Assembly: GCA_900470095.1 (NCBI GenBank) | Contig: UBZM01000062.1 | Location: 1-64,000 of the forward strand | Length of the DNA stretch: 64,000 bases | Direction of reading: 5' to 3' | Source of the DNA: Hyphomicrobiales bacterium | GTDB taxonomy: Bacteria; Pseudomonadota; Alphaproteobacteria; Rhizobiales; Beijerinckiaceae | Shown here: piece after piece, positions 35,348-45,352 of the stretch | Position numbering within the stretch: the first letter of the stretch is position 1 | Layout of the letters: every line of letters starts with the position of its first letter | The notes under the pieces: generated by a model | Database searches by the model: none | What the model was told of the DNA's origin: nothing | Seen by the model: only the letters and a program-made list of their open reading frames with translations | Translations under genes and position numbers: made by a program

Positions 35348-36870
35348 GCCCTCCCGCCATCGAATTGATCGCGATCAGCAAGCGCTTCGGCCCCGTCCAG
35401 GCCAACAAGGACGTCTCGCTTTCAATCGCCGCCGGCTCGATCCACGGTATCGTCGGCGAGAACGGAGCCGGAAAATCGACGCTGATGTCGATCCTCTACG
35501 GCTTCTACGAAGCCGATTCCGGTGAGATCAGGGTCGCCGGCCGGCCCTTGCGGATTCGCCGACCGGCGGATGCGATCACGGCTGGCATCGGCATGGTCCA
35601 TCAGCATTTCATGCTGGTCGAACCGCTCAGCGTCGTCGAGAACGTCGTGCTCGGTGCGGAAGGCGGCAAGCTGCTCAAGGGCGGTATCGCCAGGGCACGG
35701 GCCGAGCTTGCGCGCCTCTCCCGGGATTACGGCCTCGCCATCGACCCGGACGCCATCGTGGGGGATCTCTCCGTCGGCTTTCAGCAGCGCGTCGAAATCC
35801 TGAAGGCGCTCTACCGCGGCGCCGAGATCCTGATCCTCGACGAACCGACCGCCGTGCTGACCCCGTCGGAAGCCGACCAGCTCTTTGCGCTGCTGCGATC
35901 GCTGAAGGCGCAGGGCAAGACAGTGATCCTGATCACCCACAAGCTGCGCGAGATCATGGACGTGACCGACACGGTCTCGGTCATGCGGCGGGGGGCAATG
36001 GTCGCGCATGTCGAAACCGCCCGGACCTCGCCTCCCGAACTTGCCGAGGCGATGGTCGGACGACGCGTGCTGCTGCGGGTCGAGAAGACGCCGCATCCGC
36101 GCGGGGCACCCGTTCTGGAGGCTGCCGGCCTCAGCTTCCGCGACGAGCGTGGCTGCGAGAAGCTCAGCGATGTCAGCCTGACGCTGCATGCCGGCGAGAT
36201 CGTCGGCATCGCCGGGGTCGCCGGCAATGGCCAGAGCGAGCTGCTCGAGGTGCTTGCCGGCCTGCTCCAGCCCTCGCGCGGCCTCATCCGGCTTGATGGC
36301 GAGATCCTCGACGCCGGCGACCGCACACCCGCCAATCTGCGCGAGCTCGGGCTGATGCACATCCCCGAGGACCGGCACAGGATGGGACTGGTCACCGCCT
36401 TCCCCGCGGCAGAGAACAGCATCCTCGGCTACCACGACGACCCAACCTTCGGACCAGGCCCCTTCCTCTCGCCGGCCAGGATCGCGGCGCACGCGCTCGC
36501 CGGCATGACGGCCTATGATGTGCGCCCGGCAGACCCGTCCCTGAAGGCCGCAAAATTCTCCGGCGGCAACCAGCAGAAGATCGTGCTGGCCCGCGAGATC
36601 GAGCGCGCACCAAAAGTCCTGCTCGTCGGCCAGCCGACACGCGGTGTCGATATCGGTGCGATCGAGTTCATCCATCGCCGCCTGATTGCGCTGCGCGATG
36701 CCGGAGTGGCGATCCTGCTTGTTTCGGTCGAGCTCGAGGAGGTGATGGCGTTGTCCGACCGGATCCTGGCCATGTGCGGCGGCCGGATCACCGGCGAGCG
36801 AGCGGCCGAGGCCACCGATGAGCGTGATCTCGGCCTGTTGATGGCCGGTGTGAACCAGGAAGCCGCATGA
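35344..36870 (+). CDS. Nucleoside ABC transporter ATP-binding protein (NupO/YufO type)
   Basis: A 508-residue protein with two ABC modules in tandem, as in carbohydrate and BMP-type nucleoside importers. The first has Walker [17 protein letters not shown], and its signature is the degenerate LSVGFQQRVEI. Walker B is ILILDEPTAVLTP. The second has a divergent Walker A (VAGNGQSELLEVLAGL) and signature FSGGNQQKIVLARE. It overlaps its neighbours by 4 bp on each side. It powers import through the two permeases that follow. Confidence 0.95.
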   Translation: MSPPAIELIAISKRFGPVQANKDVSLSIAAGSIHGIVGENGAGKSTLMSILYGFYEADSGEIRVAGRPLRIRRPADAITAGIGMVHQHFMLVEPLSVVENVVLGAEGGKLLKGGIARARAELARLSRDYGLAIDPDAIVGDLSVGFQQRVEILKALYRGAEILILDEPTAVLTPSEADQLFALLRSLKAQGKTVILITHKLREIMDVTDTVSVMRRGAMVAHVETARTSPPELAEAMVGRRVLLRVEKTPHPRGAPVLEAAGLSFRDERGCEKLSDVSLTLHAGEIVGIAGVAGNGQSELLEVLAGLLQPSRGLIRLDGEILDAGDRTPANLRELGLMHIPEDRHRMGLVTAFPAAENSILGYHDDPTFGPGPFLSPARIAAHALAGMTAYDVRPADPSLKAAKFSGGNQQKIVLAREIERAPKVLLVGQPTRGVDIGAIEFIHRRLIALRDAGVAILLVSVELEEVMALSDRILAMCGGRITGERAAEATDERDLGLLMAGVNQEAA

Positions 36871-37967
36871 GCGCCACGCCGATCGACCTGCCCCGCTGGG
36901 CCGATGCCGGGCTGGTTCCGCTCGTCAGCGTCACTGCCGCGCTCCTTGTCGCCGGACTGGTGGTGCTCGGCATTGGCGAGAGCCCGTTGGAAGCCACGGC
37001 CCTGCTGCTGAAGGGAGCGCTCGGCAGCGTCGAGGGACTGGGCTTCACGCTCTACTACACCACGAATTTCATCTTCACGGGCCTTGCCGTCGCCGTCGCC
37101 TTCCATGCGGGGCTGTTCAACATCGGCGGCGAGGGCCAGGCGACCATCGCCGGCATCTTCCTTGCGCTGGCCTGCCTCTGGCTCGCGCCCTTGCCCGGCA
37201 TCCTGCTGGTGCCGCTCGCCATCCTGGCGGGAGCGGCAGGAGGGGCGCTCTATGGTTTCATCCCCGGCTGGCTGCAGGCGACGCGCGGCAGCCATGTCGT
37301 GATCACCACGATCATGTTCAATTTTCTGGCCGCGACACTGAGCGTCTATCTGCTCGTCAACGTGATGGGAAAACCGGGCTCGATGCAGGCCGAGACTCCG
37401 GAATTCGCCGGGCACGCCGTGTTGACGCCGATGCACCAGTTGCTCGCACCGCTCGGGATCAAGCTGCCGGCGACCCCTCTCAACACGGCCTTCCTGCTTG
37501 CGCTTGCCGCGCTCGTCGCAATCTGGGCGCTGATCTATCGCTCGCGGCTCGGCTATGCGATCCGCACCGTCGGCGCCAACCCGCGTGCTGCCGCCTATGC
37601 CGGCATTTCGCCTGCCCGGATGACCATAGTTGCGATGGCGCTCTCCGGCGCCCTGGCTGGCGGGCTCGCGGTCAACGAGGCGATGGGCGTGCAGCACCGC
37701 CTCCTGATCGATTTCACGGCCGGCTACGGCTTCGTCGGCATCGCCGTCGGGTTGATGGGGCGCGGGCACCCGATCGGCGTCGCGCTCTCCGCCTTTCTGT
37801 TCGGCGTGCTCTATCAGGGCGGAGCGGAACTCTCCTTCGACAAGCCGACCATCACCCGCGACATGGTCGTCGTGATCGGCGGCGTGGTCATCCTCTTTGC
37901 CGGGGCGTTGGACGGGCTCTTTCGCAAGCTCGTCGCGAACACCCTCCAACTCGGCCGGGCGGCCTAG
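36867..37967 (+). CDS. Nucleoside ABC transporter permease (NupP/YufP type)
   Basis: A 366-residue polytopic permease of the BPD_transp_2 family, about ten helices. The conserved loop GLFNIGGEGQATIAGIFLAL and the C-terminal VGIAVGLMGRGHPIGVALSAF identify the nucleoside subgroup. It overlaps the ATPase gene by 4 bp. It forms a heterodimeric channel with the next gene product. Confidence 0.94.
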   Translation: MSATPIDLPRWADAGLVPLVSVTAALLVAGLVVLGIGESPLEATALLLKGALGSVEGLGFTLYYTTNFIFTGLAVAVAFHAGLFNIGGEGQATIAGIFLALACLWLAPLPGILLVPLAILAGAAGGALYGFIPGWLQATRGSHVVITTIMFNFLAATLSVYLLVNVMGKPGSMQAETPEFAGHAVLTPMHQLLAPLGIKLPATPLNTAFLLALAALVAIWALIYRSRLGYAIRTVGANPRAAAYAGISPARMTIVAMALSGALAGGLAVNEAMGVQHRLLIDFTAGYGFVGIAVGLMGRGHPIGVALSAFLFGVLYQGGAELSFDKPTITRDMVVVIGGVVILFAGALDGLFRKLVANTLQLGRAA

Positions 37968-37969
37968 CC

Positions 37970-38944
37970 ATGGACTGGCTCACGACCATCGCCGTCATCC
38001 TCGATTCCACGATCCGGCTGTCGATTCCGCTGCTCTGCGCCGCGCTCGCCGGGCTGTGGTCCGAACGCTCCGGCGTCGTCGATATCGGGCTGGAAGGAAA
38101 GATGCTGGTCGCGGCCTTCGCTTCGGCCGTCGCAGCCTTCGTCACCGGCTCCGCCTGGGCAGGGCTCGGCGCCGGCATCCTGGCCTCGGTCCTGCTCTCG
38201 CTCGTCCACGGCTTCGCAGCGATCACCTGGCGCGGCAACCAGATCGTCTCCGGCGTCGCCATCAACATGCTGGCAGCCGGCGTCACCGTGGTGCTCGGCA
38301 ATGCCTGGTACGGACAGGGAGGACGGACCCCGCCGCTCGAAGGGGCGGCGCGTTTCGGCGATCTCACCCTGCCCTTCGCCAGGGCCATGCGCGAACATGT
38401 CCCCGTCCTCGGCCTTCTCTACGATGAGGTTATTTCCGGCCATGGGGCACCGGTCTATCTCGCCATCCTCGCGGTTCCGATCACCGCCTTCGTGCTGAAG
38501 CGCACACGCTTCGGCCTGCGGCTGCGCGCCGTCGGCGAGAACCCGGCTGCCGTCGATACAGCCGGCATCTCGGTCGCCGGGCTGCGCTATGGCGCGGTGG
38601 TGATCTGCGGCGTGCTTTGCGGGCTGGGCGGCACCTATCTTGCCGTCTCGCAATCGGCCGGCTTCCTGCCGCAAATGACGGCCGGAAAAGGCTTCATCGC
38701 ACTTGCCGCCGTGATCTTTGCCAATTGGCGTCCCTGGCCGGCGCTAGGCGCCTGCCAGCTCTTCGGGCTGCTCGATGCCATCGCAATCCGGCTGCAGGGC
38801 GTGCTGCTCCCTGGTATCGGGCAGGTCCCCGTCCAGGCGATCCAGGCCCTGCCCTATCTTCTCACCGTCATCCTGCTTGCTGGTTTCATCGGCAAGGCCG
38901 TGCCACCGAAGGCCTCCGGCCTGCCCTATGTGAAGGAGCGTTGA
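37970..38944 (+). CDS. Nucleoside ABC transporter permease (NupQ/YufQ type)
   Basis: A 324-residue BPD_transp_2 permease, the partner of the preceding one. The motif SGVVDIGLEGKMLVAAFAS matches the cytoplasmic coupling loop of this subgroup, and GKGFIALAAVIFANWRPW lies near the C-terminus. The two permease genes are separated by 2 bp. Its stop shares one base with the cytidine deaminase ATG (TGATG). Confidence 0.94.
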   Translation: MDWLTTIAVILDSTIRLSIPLLCAALAGLWSERSGVVDIGLEGKMLVAAFASAVAAFVTGSAWAGLGAGILASVLLSLVHGFAAITWRGNQIVSGVAINMLAAGVTVVLGNAWYGQGGRTPPLEGAARFGDLTLPFARAMREHVPVLGLLYDEVISGHGAPVYLAILAVPITAFVLKRTRFGLRLRAVGENPAAVDTAGISVAGLRYGAVVICGVLCGLGGTYLAVSQSAGFLPQMTAGKGFIALAAVIFANWRPWPALGACQLFGLLDAIAIRLQGVLLPGIGQVPVQAIQALPYLLTVILLAGFIGKAVPPKASGLPYVKER

Positions 38945-39357
38945 TGAGCGAGCCTGCGCCCAATTTCGACGCCCTCTTCGCTACGGCCAAGCGCGCGCAG
39001 GTCCGGGCCTATGCGCCCTATTCCGCATTCCGGGTCGGCGCCGCCATCCTCGATGACAACGGCGCGATCCATTCCGGCTGCAATGTCGAGAACGCCTCCT
39101 ATCCCGTCGGGGTCTGCGCCGAGGCCGGCGCTATTTCCGCGATGATCGCGGCGGGCGGACGAGCGATCCATGCCATTCTGGTCCTTGGCGACGGTGAGGA
39201 ACTGGTCACCCCTTGCGGTGCCTGCCGCCAGCGCATCCGCGAGTTCGCGAGCCCGGAAACGCCGATCGCGATTGCGGGCCCCGATGGCGTGCGTGCCCGG
39301 TTTTCGCTCGCCGAGCTGTTGCCAGCCTCGTTCGGACCGGCCAATTTGCGCACCTGA
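38944..39357 (+). CDS. cdd: Cytidine deaminase
   Basis: A 137-residue homotetrameric-type zinc deaminase converting cytidine and deoxycytidine to uridine and deoxyuridine. The catalytic motif is CAEAGAI (Cys ligand and general-base Glu) and the second zinc pair is PCGACRQRI. The substrate-binding YAPYSAFRVGAAI and SGCNVENASYPVG are present. The ATG at 38944 is chosen, since the longer frame lies inside the permease gene. It processes pyrimidine nucleosides brought in by the upstream transporter. Confidence 0.97.
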   Translation: MSEPAPNFDALFATAKRAQVRAYAPYSAFRVGAAILDDNGAIHSGCNVENASYPVGVCAEAGAISAMIAAGGRAIHAILVLGDGEELVTPCGACRQRIREFASPETPIAIAGPDGVRARFSLAELLPASFGPANLRT

Positions 39358-39415
39358 TTTGCGCGAGGCCTGCGCGCATTCGCGTGCAGGCCGAACCCGA
39401 TACCGAGGCATTGGA

Positions 39416-40228
39416 ATGGCGGCTGACCCGAGTTTCGACAAGGCAGCGGGAACGCTGATCGACCGTGGCGTCGACGGCGGGATCGACTGCGCCTTCGTGC
39501 TCGGCACCGGGCTCGGCCGCATCGTCGACGATGTGGTCGACCCGGTCGTCATTCCGTTCGCCGACATCCCGGGTTTCCCGCAAGGCCATGTCTCAGGCCA
39601 TGCCCGTGCGATCTGCTATGGCACGCTGCACGGCAAGCGCGTCCTGATTTTCCAGGGGCGGGCGCATTTCTACGAAACCGGAGATCCTGCGGTGATGCGC
39701 GTGCCGATCGGCATGCTGACCGCCTTCGGCTCGCCGCCCCTGGTCCTGACCAATGCATCGGGTTCGCTGAAGCCGGACCTGCGCCCCGGCGGCCTTGCCC
39801 TCATTACCGACCATATCAATCTCAACGCCCCGAACCCGTTGATCGGCGACACCGGCGACGGGCGTTTCGTGCCCATGGTCGATGCCTATGATCCGCATCT
39901 GCGGGCACGCCTGAAAAAGGCGGCGTCTGCTTCGGGCGTCAATATGGGCGAAGGCGTCTATATGTGGTTCTCGGGGCCGAGCTTCGAGACCCCGGCCGAG
40001 ATCAGGATGGCGAAGATGCTTGGCGCCGATCTCGTCGGGATGTCGACCGTGCCGGAGGTCATCATCGCGCGCCGGCATGGCATTCGCGTCGCCGGCATTT
40101 CGGTGATCACCAATATGGGAGCGGGCATTCTTGGCGGCGCGCCAAGCCACGGCGAGACCCGCGACGTTGCAGCGGCCGCGTCAACGGGTCTGCGCCGCCT
40201 GTTCCGCTCCTTCCTGGCGGAGCTCTAG
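39416..40228 (+). CDS. Purine-nucleoside phosphorylase
   Basis: A 270-residue trimeric-type (PNP-I) phosphorylase that cleaves inosine and guanosine to base and ribose 1-phosphate. FVLGTGLGRIVDDV is the phosphate loop. FQGRAHFYETGDPAVMRVPI, LTNASGSLKPDLRPGGLALI and MVGMSTVPEVIIARRHG-type sequence follow. The ATG at 39416 lies 58 bp after cdd. It sits between cdd and deoC in the salvage operon. Confidence 0.95.
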   Translation: MAADPSFDKAAGTLIDRGVDGGIDCAFVLGTGLGRIVDDVVDPVVIPFADIPGFPQGHVSGHARAICYGTLHGKRVLIFQGRAHFYETGDPAVMRVPIGMLTAFGSPPLVLTNASGSLKPDLRPGGLALITDHINLNAPNPLIGDTGDGRFVPMVDAYDPHLRARLKKAASASGVNMGEGVYMWFSGPSFETPAEIRMAKMLGADLVGMSTVPEVIIARRHGIRVAGISVITNMGAGILGGAPSHGETRDVAAAASTGLRRLFRSFLAEL

Positions 40229-40230
40229 GG

Positions 40231-40992
40231 ATGACCGATCTGGAAGCCGCAGCCCGAGCCCTGAGCCTCCTCGACCTGACCGATCTGTCGGATCAGGCGA
40301 GCGAGGCCGGCACCCTGCAACTTTGCGCGCGCGCCGTCGCAGCGCCTGGCCCCGTTGCGGCCGTCTGCATCTGGCCGCGCTTCGTCGAGATTGCGCGCAA
40401 GGCGCTGCGCGACTCGACCGTGAAGATCGCGACCGTGGTCAATTTCCCGGCCGGGGGCAGCAATTGCGCTCTGGTTGCCGGCGATGTCGCCGAGGCGCTG
40501 GGGGACGGTGCCGATGAGATCGACCTCGTCCTGCCATGGCGGGCCTTCCTCGACGGCGACAGCGACATTGCCCGCGAGATGGTGGCGAGCGCCAAGGACC
40601 AGTGTGGCGACAGGCTGCTGAAGGTCATCCTTGAAACCGGCGAGTACCCCGATCTCGACGCGGTAAAGCGTGCCTCGGTGCTCGCAATTTCGGCCGGAGC
40701 CGACTTCATCAAGACCTCGACCGGCAAGACAGCCCATTCCGCCAGCCTGCGGGCGGTCGAGACCATGCTGACCGTCATCAAGGCAGCCGGACGCCCTGTC
40801 GGCATCAAGCCTTCGGGCGGGATCAAGACGCTTACCGACGCAAACGCCTATCTCGCATTGGCCGACAAGACGATGGGGCCGGGCTGGGCGAAGCCCTCCA
40901 CCTTCCGCATCGGCGCCAGCAGCCTGCACCAGGTCCTCGTCGACATCATCGAGGGCAAGACCGTCGGCGAGCGAATCGACGGGGCCTATTGA
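40231..40992 (+). CDS. deoC: Deoxyribose-phosphate aldolase
   Basis: A 253-residue class I aldolase cleaving 2-deoxyribose 5-phosphate to acetaldehyde and glyceraldehyde 3-phosphate. The Schiff-base lysine is in [12 protein letters not shown] and the proton-relay lysine in [11 protein letters not shown]. Asp in [12 protein letters not shown] matches the catalytic acid. It starts 2 bp after the phosphorylase gene and its TGA overlaps the deoA ATG. It drains the deoxyribose moiety from the phosphorylases, which needs a phosphopentomutase not encoded in the window. Confidence 0.97.
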   Translation: MTDLEAAARALSLLDLTDLSDQASEAGTLQLCARAVAAPGPVAAVCIWPRFVEIARKALRDSTVKIATVVNFPAGGSNCALVAGDVAEALGDGADEIDLVLPWRAFLDGDSDIAREMVASAKDQCGDRLLKVILETGEYPDLDAVKRASVLAISAGADFIKTSTGKTAHSASLRAVETMLTVIKAAGRPVGIKPSGGIKTLTDANAYLALADKTMGPGWAKPSTFRIGASSLHQVLVDIIEGKTVGERIDGAY

Positions 40993-42320
40993 TGCGGCTG
41001 CCCCAGGAGATCATTGCCGCCAAGCGCGATGGCGGCACACTTCCCGGCGAGGATATCCGCCAGATCGTCGCAGGGTTGACCGACGGCTCCGTCAGCGAGG
41101 GCCAGGCCGCCGCATTCGCCATGGCCGTGTTCTTCCGCGACATGAACGCCGAAGAACGCGTTGCCCTGACGCTCGCCATGCGCGATTCCGGCACGGTCCT
41201 GAACTGGGACGACCTGCCTGGCCCCGCACTCGACAAACATTCGACCGGCGGCGTCGGCGATACGGTCAGCTTGCCTCTAGCCGCGGTCGTCGCGGCCTGC
41301 GGGGGCTATGTGCCGATGATCTCAGGTCGTGGCCTCGGCCATACCGGCGGCACGCTCGACAAGCTCGACGCGGTGCCGGGATATGTGACGCAACCGGATA
41401 TCACGCTGTTCCGCAAGGTGGTGCGCGAAACCGGCTGCGCCATCATCGGGCAGACCGCCGATCTCGCTCCCGCCGACAAGCGCCTCTATGCCATCCGCGA
41501 CGTCACCGCGACGGTCGAGACGATTCCGCTGCTAGTGTCCTCGATCCTGTCCAAGAAGCTCGCCGCAGGCCTGCACGGCCTGGCCATGGACGTGAAATTC
41601 GGCTCCGGCGCCTTCCTGCCCGACTTCAACAAGGCGCATGACCTCGCAGAGGCTCTCGTCGGCGTCGCCAATGGCGCCGGCCTGCCGACGACCGCGCTGA
41701 TGACCGACATGGCCGAGCCGCTCGCCTCGGCTGCCGGCAACACGCTCGAAGTCGTTTACGCGCTCGAGCACCTGACCGGCCGCCGGCGCGAACCGCGCTT
41801 CCATGAGGTGACTGTGGCCCTGGCCGCCGAGATGCTGCTGCTCGGCAAGCTCGCGCATAATCTCGACGAAGCCCGGGCGAAGATCGAGGCGGCCTTCAGC
41901 AGCGGCGCCGCCGCAGAGCGCTTCGCCGAGATGGTGGTCGCGCTTGGCGGCCCGGCCGACCTGCTGGAGAAGCCGACAAAGCATCTCGCGCCCGCCCCGG
42001 TCATCCGGGCAGCCTATCCGGCCGTGAGCGGAGCCGTCAGCAGCATCGACACGCGCGGCGTGGGGCTTGCTGTGGTGGCGCTCGGCGGTGGGCGGACGCG
42101 GCCGCAGGATCCGATCGACCATGCTGTCGGGCTCGTCGAACTGGCAGGGCTTGGCCAGGAGGTCGGGCCGGACCGGCCGCTCGCGATCATCCATGCGCGC
42201 GACGAGGCCAGCTTCACCGCGGCCGAAGCCCGGCTGCGGCAGGCCTATACACTCGGCGAGGACGCGGCCGGACACGGTCCGCTGATCGCACAACGCATCA
42301 CGGAGACTTCAGGATCATGA
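40992..42320 (+). CDS. deoA: Thymidine phosphorylase
   Basis: A 442-residue pyrimidine-nucleoside phosphorylase that splits thymidine or deoxyuridine to base and deoxyribose 1-phosphate. The PROSITE-type signature [20 protein letters not shown] is intact, as are [20 protein letters not shown] and the C-terminal PYNP domain. The ATG overlaps the deoC stop (TGATG); a TTG one codon upstream is not needed. The stop overlaps the next gene (ATGA). Confidence 0.97.
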   Translation: MRLPQEIIAAKRDGGTLPGEDIRQIVAGLTDGSVSEGQAAAFAMAVFFRDMNAEERVALTLAMRDSGTVLNWDDLPGPALDKHSTGGVGDTVSLPLAAVVAACGGYVPMISGRGLGHTGGTLDKLDAVPGYVTQPDITLFRKVVRETGCAIIGQTADLAPADKRLYAIRDVTATVETIPLLVSSILSKKLAAGLHGLAMDVKFGSGAFLPDFNKAHDLAEALVGVANGAGLPTTALMTDMAEPLASAAGNTLEVVYALEHLTGRRREPRFHEVTVALAAEMLLLGKLAHNLDEARAKIEAAFSSGAAAERFAEMVVALGGPADLLEKPTKHLAPAPVIRAAYPAVSGAVSSIDTRGVGLAVVALGGGRTRPQDPIDHAVGLVELAGLGQEVGPDRPLAIIHARDEASFTAAEARLRQAYTLGEDAAGHGPLIAQRITETSGS

Positions 42321-43261
42321 GTCTGCTTCTGGCAATGACCGGCTGGCATGTCGAGGATTGGCGGGCGCGTTTTGCCGCCCTGCTGCCGGAGCTCCCGGTC
42401 GTCACGCTCGGCGAGCCCTTCGACCGCCGCGCCGTGCATTACGTCGCGAGCTGGAAGCATCCCGAGGGGAGCCTCGCGGGCCTGCCCAATCTCGCCGCGA
42501 TCTTCTCGCTGGGTGCCGGCGTCGACCATATCTTCGCCGATAGCCGCCTGCCGCCGGTTCCGATCGCGCGCGTGGTCGATCCTGATCTGACGACGCGGAT
42601 GAGCGAATACATCGTGCTGCACTGCCTGATGCATCTGCGCCAGCAGCGCCGCTACGACCGTCAGAAACTCGCCAAATCCTGGGAAGACGACCGCAACCAG
42701 CCGGCGGCCCGCTCGGTGCGAGTCGGCGTCATGGGGCTCGGCGAGCTTGGGCTCGACGCGGTGCGAAAACTGCAGGTTCTCGGCTTCGATGTCGCCGGCT
42801 GGAGCCGTTCCCCGAAGAGCGTCGACGGGCTTGCCACCTTCGCCGGGGAAGACGGCATGGCAGCGTTCCTCGCTCGCACCGACATCCTGGTCAGCCTCCT
42901 ACCGCTGACACCGGATACGCGCGGGGTCATCAATGCAAAGCTGCTCGGCGGTCTGGCGCAGGACGGGCGGCTCGGCGGGCCGTTCCTGATCAATGCCGGT
43001 CGAGGTGGATTGCAGGTCGAGGCCGATATCCTTTCCACGCTTGAATCCGGGACGCTGAAGGGGGCGACACTGGACGTGTTCCAGAGCGAGCCGTTGCCGG
43101 CCGATTCACCGCTGTGGAGCCACCCGGCCGTGACCGTGACACCGCATAATGCCGCGATGTCGGACCCCGAGGCGATCGCGACGCTGATCGCGGCGCAGAT
43201 CCGCCGGCTGCAGGCCGGCGAAGCGCTGGAACATGTCGTGGATCCGACACGGGGTTACTGA
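42317..43261 (+). CDS. ghrA: GhrA-like glyoxylate/hydroxypyruvate reductase
   Basis: A 314-residue D-2-hydroxyacid dehydrogenase. The Rossmann motif is [20 protein letters not shown], with the catalytic Arg in INAGRGG, Glu in VFQSEPLP and His in VTPHNAAMS. The sequence is of the GhrA subgroup that reduces glyoxylate or hydroxypyruvate with NADPH. It overlaps deoA by 4 bp, so it is the last member of the nucleoside operon. Its link to nucleoside breakdown is not obvious. Confidence 0.88.
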   Translation: MSLLLAMTGWHVEDWRARFAALLPELPVVTLGEPFDRRAVHYVASWKHPEGSLAGLPNLAAIFSLGAGVDHIFADSRLPPVPIARVVDPDLTTRMSEYIVLHCLMHLRQQRRYDRQKLAKSWEDDRNQPAARSVRVGVMGLGELGLDAVRKLQVLGFDVAGWSRSPKSVDGLATFAGEDGMAAFLARTDILVSLLPLTPDTRGVINAKLLGGLAQDGRLGGPFLINAGRGGLQVEADILSTLESGTLKGATLDVFQSEPLPADSPLWSHPAVTVTPHNAAMSDPEAIATLIAAQIRRLQAGEALEHVVDPTRGY

Positions 43262-43363
43262 GCGGCCTGCCGCGCAGTCACGCAAGCGTCATGGCACCGT
43301 CGTTGTGCTGAGATGCTGCGCGCCCAAGCCGGCGCGGTCTTCTTACCCGCGCCGGAGTGACCC

Positions 43364-44722
43364 ATGCGCCTTGCCCTCGCTGCAGCCCTGCTGCTGTCCT
43401 CGACCATGCTCGCCGGTGCGCAGGACGCACCGAAGGAATTCCCCGCCAAGCTCGCCGGCCATGCGCTCCTGGCGGCCAACACCATCATCCCGGCCCCGGC
43501 CGATGCGCCGGCCGACCTCAAGGTTTCCGGTAAGTTCGTTCAGCCCGGCAAGCGCGTCGAGGCCATCGGCACGGTCATGGGCACGTCGGGCGGCCGTCCC
43601 ACCGGCCTGTCCACGCCATTTGCCGGTCAGCCGGTGCAGGGCTTCTCCGGCATCCGCTCGCTCGGCAATGGCGAGTTCCTGGTGCTGACCGATAACGGCT
43701 TCGGCTCCAAGGTGAACTCGCCGGATGCGATGTTGTTCTTCCATCGCCTCAAAGCCGATTTCAACGGCGGCAAGATCGAACGTCTCGCGACCACCTTCCT
43801 GCACGATCCCGACAAGAAGGTGCCGTTCCGCATCGTCCACGAGGGCACCGAGAAGCGCTATCTGACCGGTGCCGATTTCGACCCCGAATCCATCCAGCCG
43901 ATCGGCGGCAAGTTCTGGATCGGTGAGGAATTCGGACCGTACCTGATCCGCGTCGACGCCGACGGCAAGGTCGAAGCGGTGTTCGAGACCACGGTCGACG
44001 GCAAGCCGGCGCGCTCGCCCGACCATTACGCCGTGACGACACCTGGCGCGCCGAACCTGCCCGTCGAGTTCAATGTACGCCGCTCCAAAGGATATGAGGG
44101 CATGGCGGCCTCGCCGGACGGGCGCTTCCTCTACCCGCTGCTCGAAGGCCCCCTCTGGAACGCCGAGACCAAGGGCAATGAGGAAGTCGACGGCAAGGAA
44201 GTGCTGCGCATCCTCGAATTCGACGTGCAGAACGAGAAATGGACCGGCCGCTCCTGGTTCTTCCCGCTCGAGCAGAAGGGGCTGGCCATCGGCGATTTCA
44301 ACATGATCGACGCCACCACGGCCTTGATCATCGAGCGCGACAATGGCGAAGGCACGGCCGACAAGGCCTGCGCGCCCGGCCAGAAGGGCCCGGACTGCTT
44401 CCACGACCTCGCCAAGTTCAAGCGGATCGTGAAGATCGAGATGACCGACGCCAATGTCGGCAAATCGGTGCGCAAGATCGGCTTCATCGACCTGATGAAG
44501 ATAGCCGACCCGGACAAGAAGGCGAAGCAGGGTGCCATCGACGGCGTGCTGCCCTTCCCCTTCTTCACGATCGAGAACGTCGATGTCGTCGACCGCGCCA
44601 ATGGCATCATCGTCGTCGGCAACGACAACAACCTGCCCTTCTCCTCGTCGCGCGACCCGAAGAAGGCCGATGACAACGAACTCGTGCTGCTCTCGGTCAA
44701 GGACCTGCTCGACGCCAAGTGA
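43364..44722 (+). CDS. Exported phytase-like esterase (esterase-phytase domain)
   Basis: A 452-residue exported protein with a signal peptide (about 1-19, LAGA then Q). The large beta-propeller-like domain fits the esterase-like activity of phytase family: GFSGIRSLGNGEFLVLTDNG, LTGADFDPESIQPIGGKFW and GYEGMAASPDGRFLYPLLEG. Members are proposed to act on phosphate esters in the periplasm, but activity here is not shown. It is followed by a good hairpin terminator and is not coupled to neighbours. Confidence 0.9.
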   Translation: MRLALAAALLLSSTMLAGAQDAPKEFPAKLAGHALLAANTIIPAPADAPADLKVSGKFVQPGKRVEAIGTVMGTSGGRPTGLSTPFAGQPVQGFSGIRSLGNGEFLVLTDNGFGSKVNSPDAMLFFHRLKADFNGGKIERLATTFLHDPDKKVPFRIVHEGTEKRYLTGADFDPESIQPIGGKFWIGEEFGPYLIRVDADGKVEAVFETTVDGKPARSPDHYAVTTPGAPNLPVEFNVRRSKGYEGMAASPDGRFLYPLLEGPLWNAETKGNEEVDGKEVLRILEFDVQNEKWTGRSWFFPLEQKGLAIGDFNMIDATTALIIERDNGEGTADKACAPGQKGPDCFHDLAKFKRIVKIEMTDANVGKSVRKIGFIDLMKIADPDKKAKQGAIDGVLPFPFFTIENVDVVDRANGIIVVGNDNNLPFSSSRDPKKADDNELVLLSVKDLLDAK

Positions 44723-44796
44723 GCGAGGCGGCCGGGCTTGCAGCGATCAAGTCGTTGCCAAGTAAGCCTCTCTTGGTGCGTAGCACTCGCAACATC

Positions 44797-44826
44797 ATGG
44801 CCGGCCTCGTGCCGGCCATTCTCGTT
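44797..44826 (+). terminator. Terminator of the phytase-like gene
   Basis: A perfect 9-bp stem ATGGCCGGC / GCCGGCCAT with a 5-nt loop (44797-44819) followed by TCTCGTT. It lies 74 nt after the stop. Confidence 0.6.
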
Positions 44827-44926
44827 CCGACGTGCCGAACTTGAACAGCTCTTCTGGCAACACCACATTTCTCTTACCAAGCGCCTTCAGGCGCTAGGCA
44901 TGGTGGTTTGGATGATCGTCACTGAT

Positions 44927-44935
44927 GGAGGTGAT
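44927..44935 (+). promoter_or_regulatory. Full-length Shine-Dalgarno of the SPW gene
   Basis: GGAGGTGAT, complementary to nine bases of the usual 16S 3' end, lies 5 nt (from the last G of GGAGG) before the ATG at 44937. It rules out an in-frame ATG at 44925, which overlaps the motif. Confidence 0.7.
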
Positions 44936-44936
44936 C

Positions 44937-45299
44937 ATGTTGACCGCGAATACGGAAGGCAAACGGCCGCAGGACTTGTGCAATCTTCTTCTCGCCGCGT
45001 GCCTGTTCATCTCTCCCTGGATCATGCGTTTTACGGGCGACATGATGGCCGCCCGCAACGCCTGGATCATCGGCGTGGTGCTTGCCCTCGTGGCGGTCGC
45101 GGCGCTCTCGATGTTCAAGGAATGGGAGGAATGGGTGAACCTGGTGCTCGGCGTCTGGCTGATGGCAGCTCCCTGGGTGCTCGGCTTTACCGGCAACTTC
45201 AACGCGTTCTGGACCCACACGATCCTTGGCGTGCTGACGGCTGCCGTCTCTGCCTGGGCTGTCTGGGACTACCGGCACGAGCCGCACGCGACGGCCTGA
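44937..45299 (+). CDS. SPW-repeat membrane protein
   Basis: A 120-residue integral membrane protein with two SPW repeats: CLFISPWIMRFTG near residues 24-36 and WLMAAPWVLGFTG near 79-91. Each repeat is followed by a second hydrophobic helix, giving four helices. The role of SPW proteins is unknown; they are common in alphaproteobacteria and often stress-related. The very strong ribosome site suggests high expression. Confidence 0.9.
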   Translation: MLTANTEGKRPQDLCNLLLAACLFISPWIMRFTGDMMAARNAWIIGVVLALVAVAALSMFKEWEEWVNLVLGVWLMAAPWVLGFTGNFNAFWTHTILGVLTAAVSAWAVWDYRHEPHATA

Positions 45300-45327
45300 A
45301 CGGGTCGCGACACCGCGCGATCTCCTG

Positions 45328-45351
45328 ACCCGCCGCTGCGAGGCGGCGGGT
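45328..45351. terminator. Hairpin between SPW gene and xylG
   Basis: A perfect 9-bp stem ACCCGCCGC / GCGGCGGGT with a 6-nt loop lies between convergent genes and touches the xylG end. Only a short U tract follows, so it may terminate in one direction or merely block RNA decay. Confidence 0.5.
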
Positions 45352-45352
45352 T

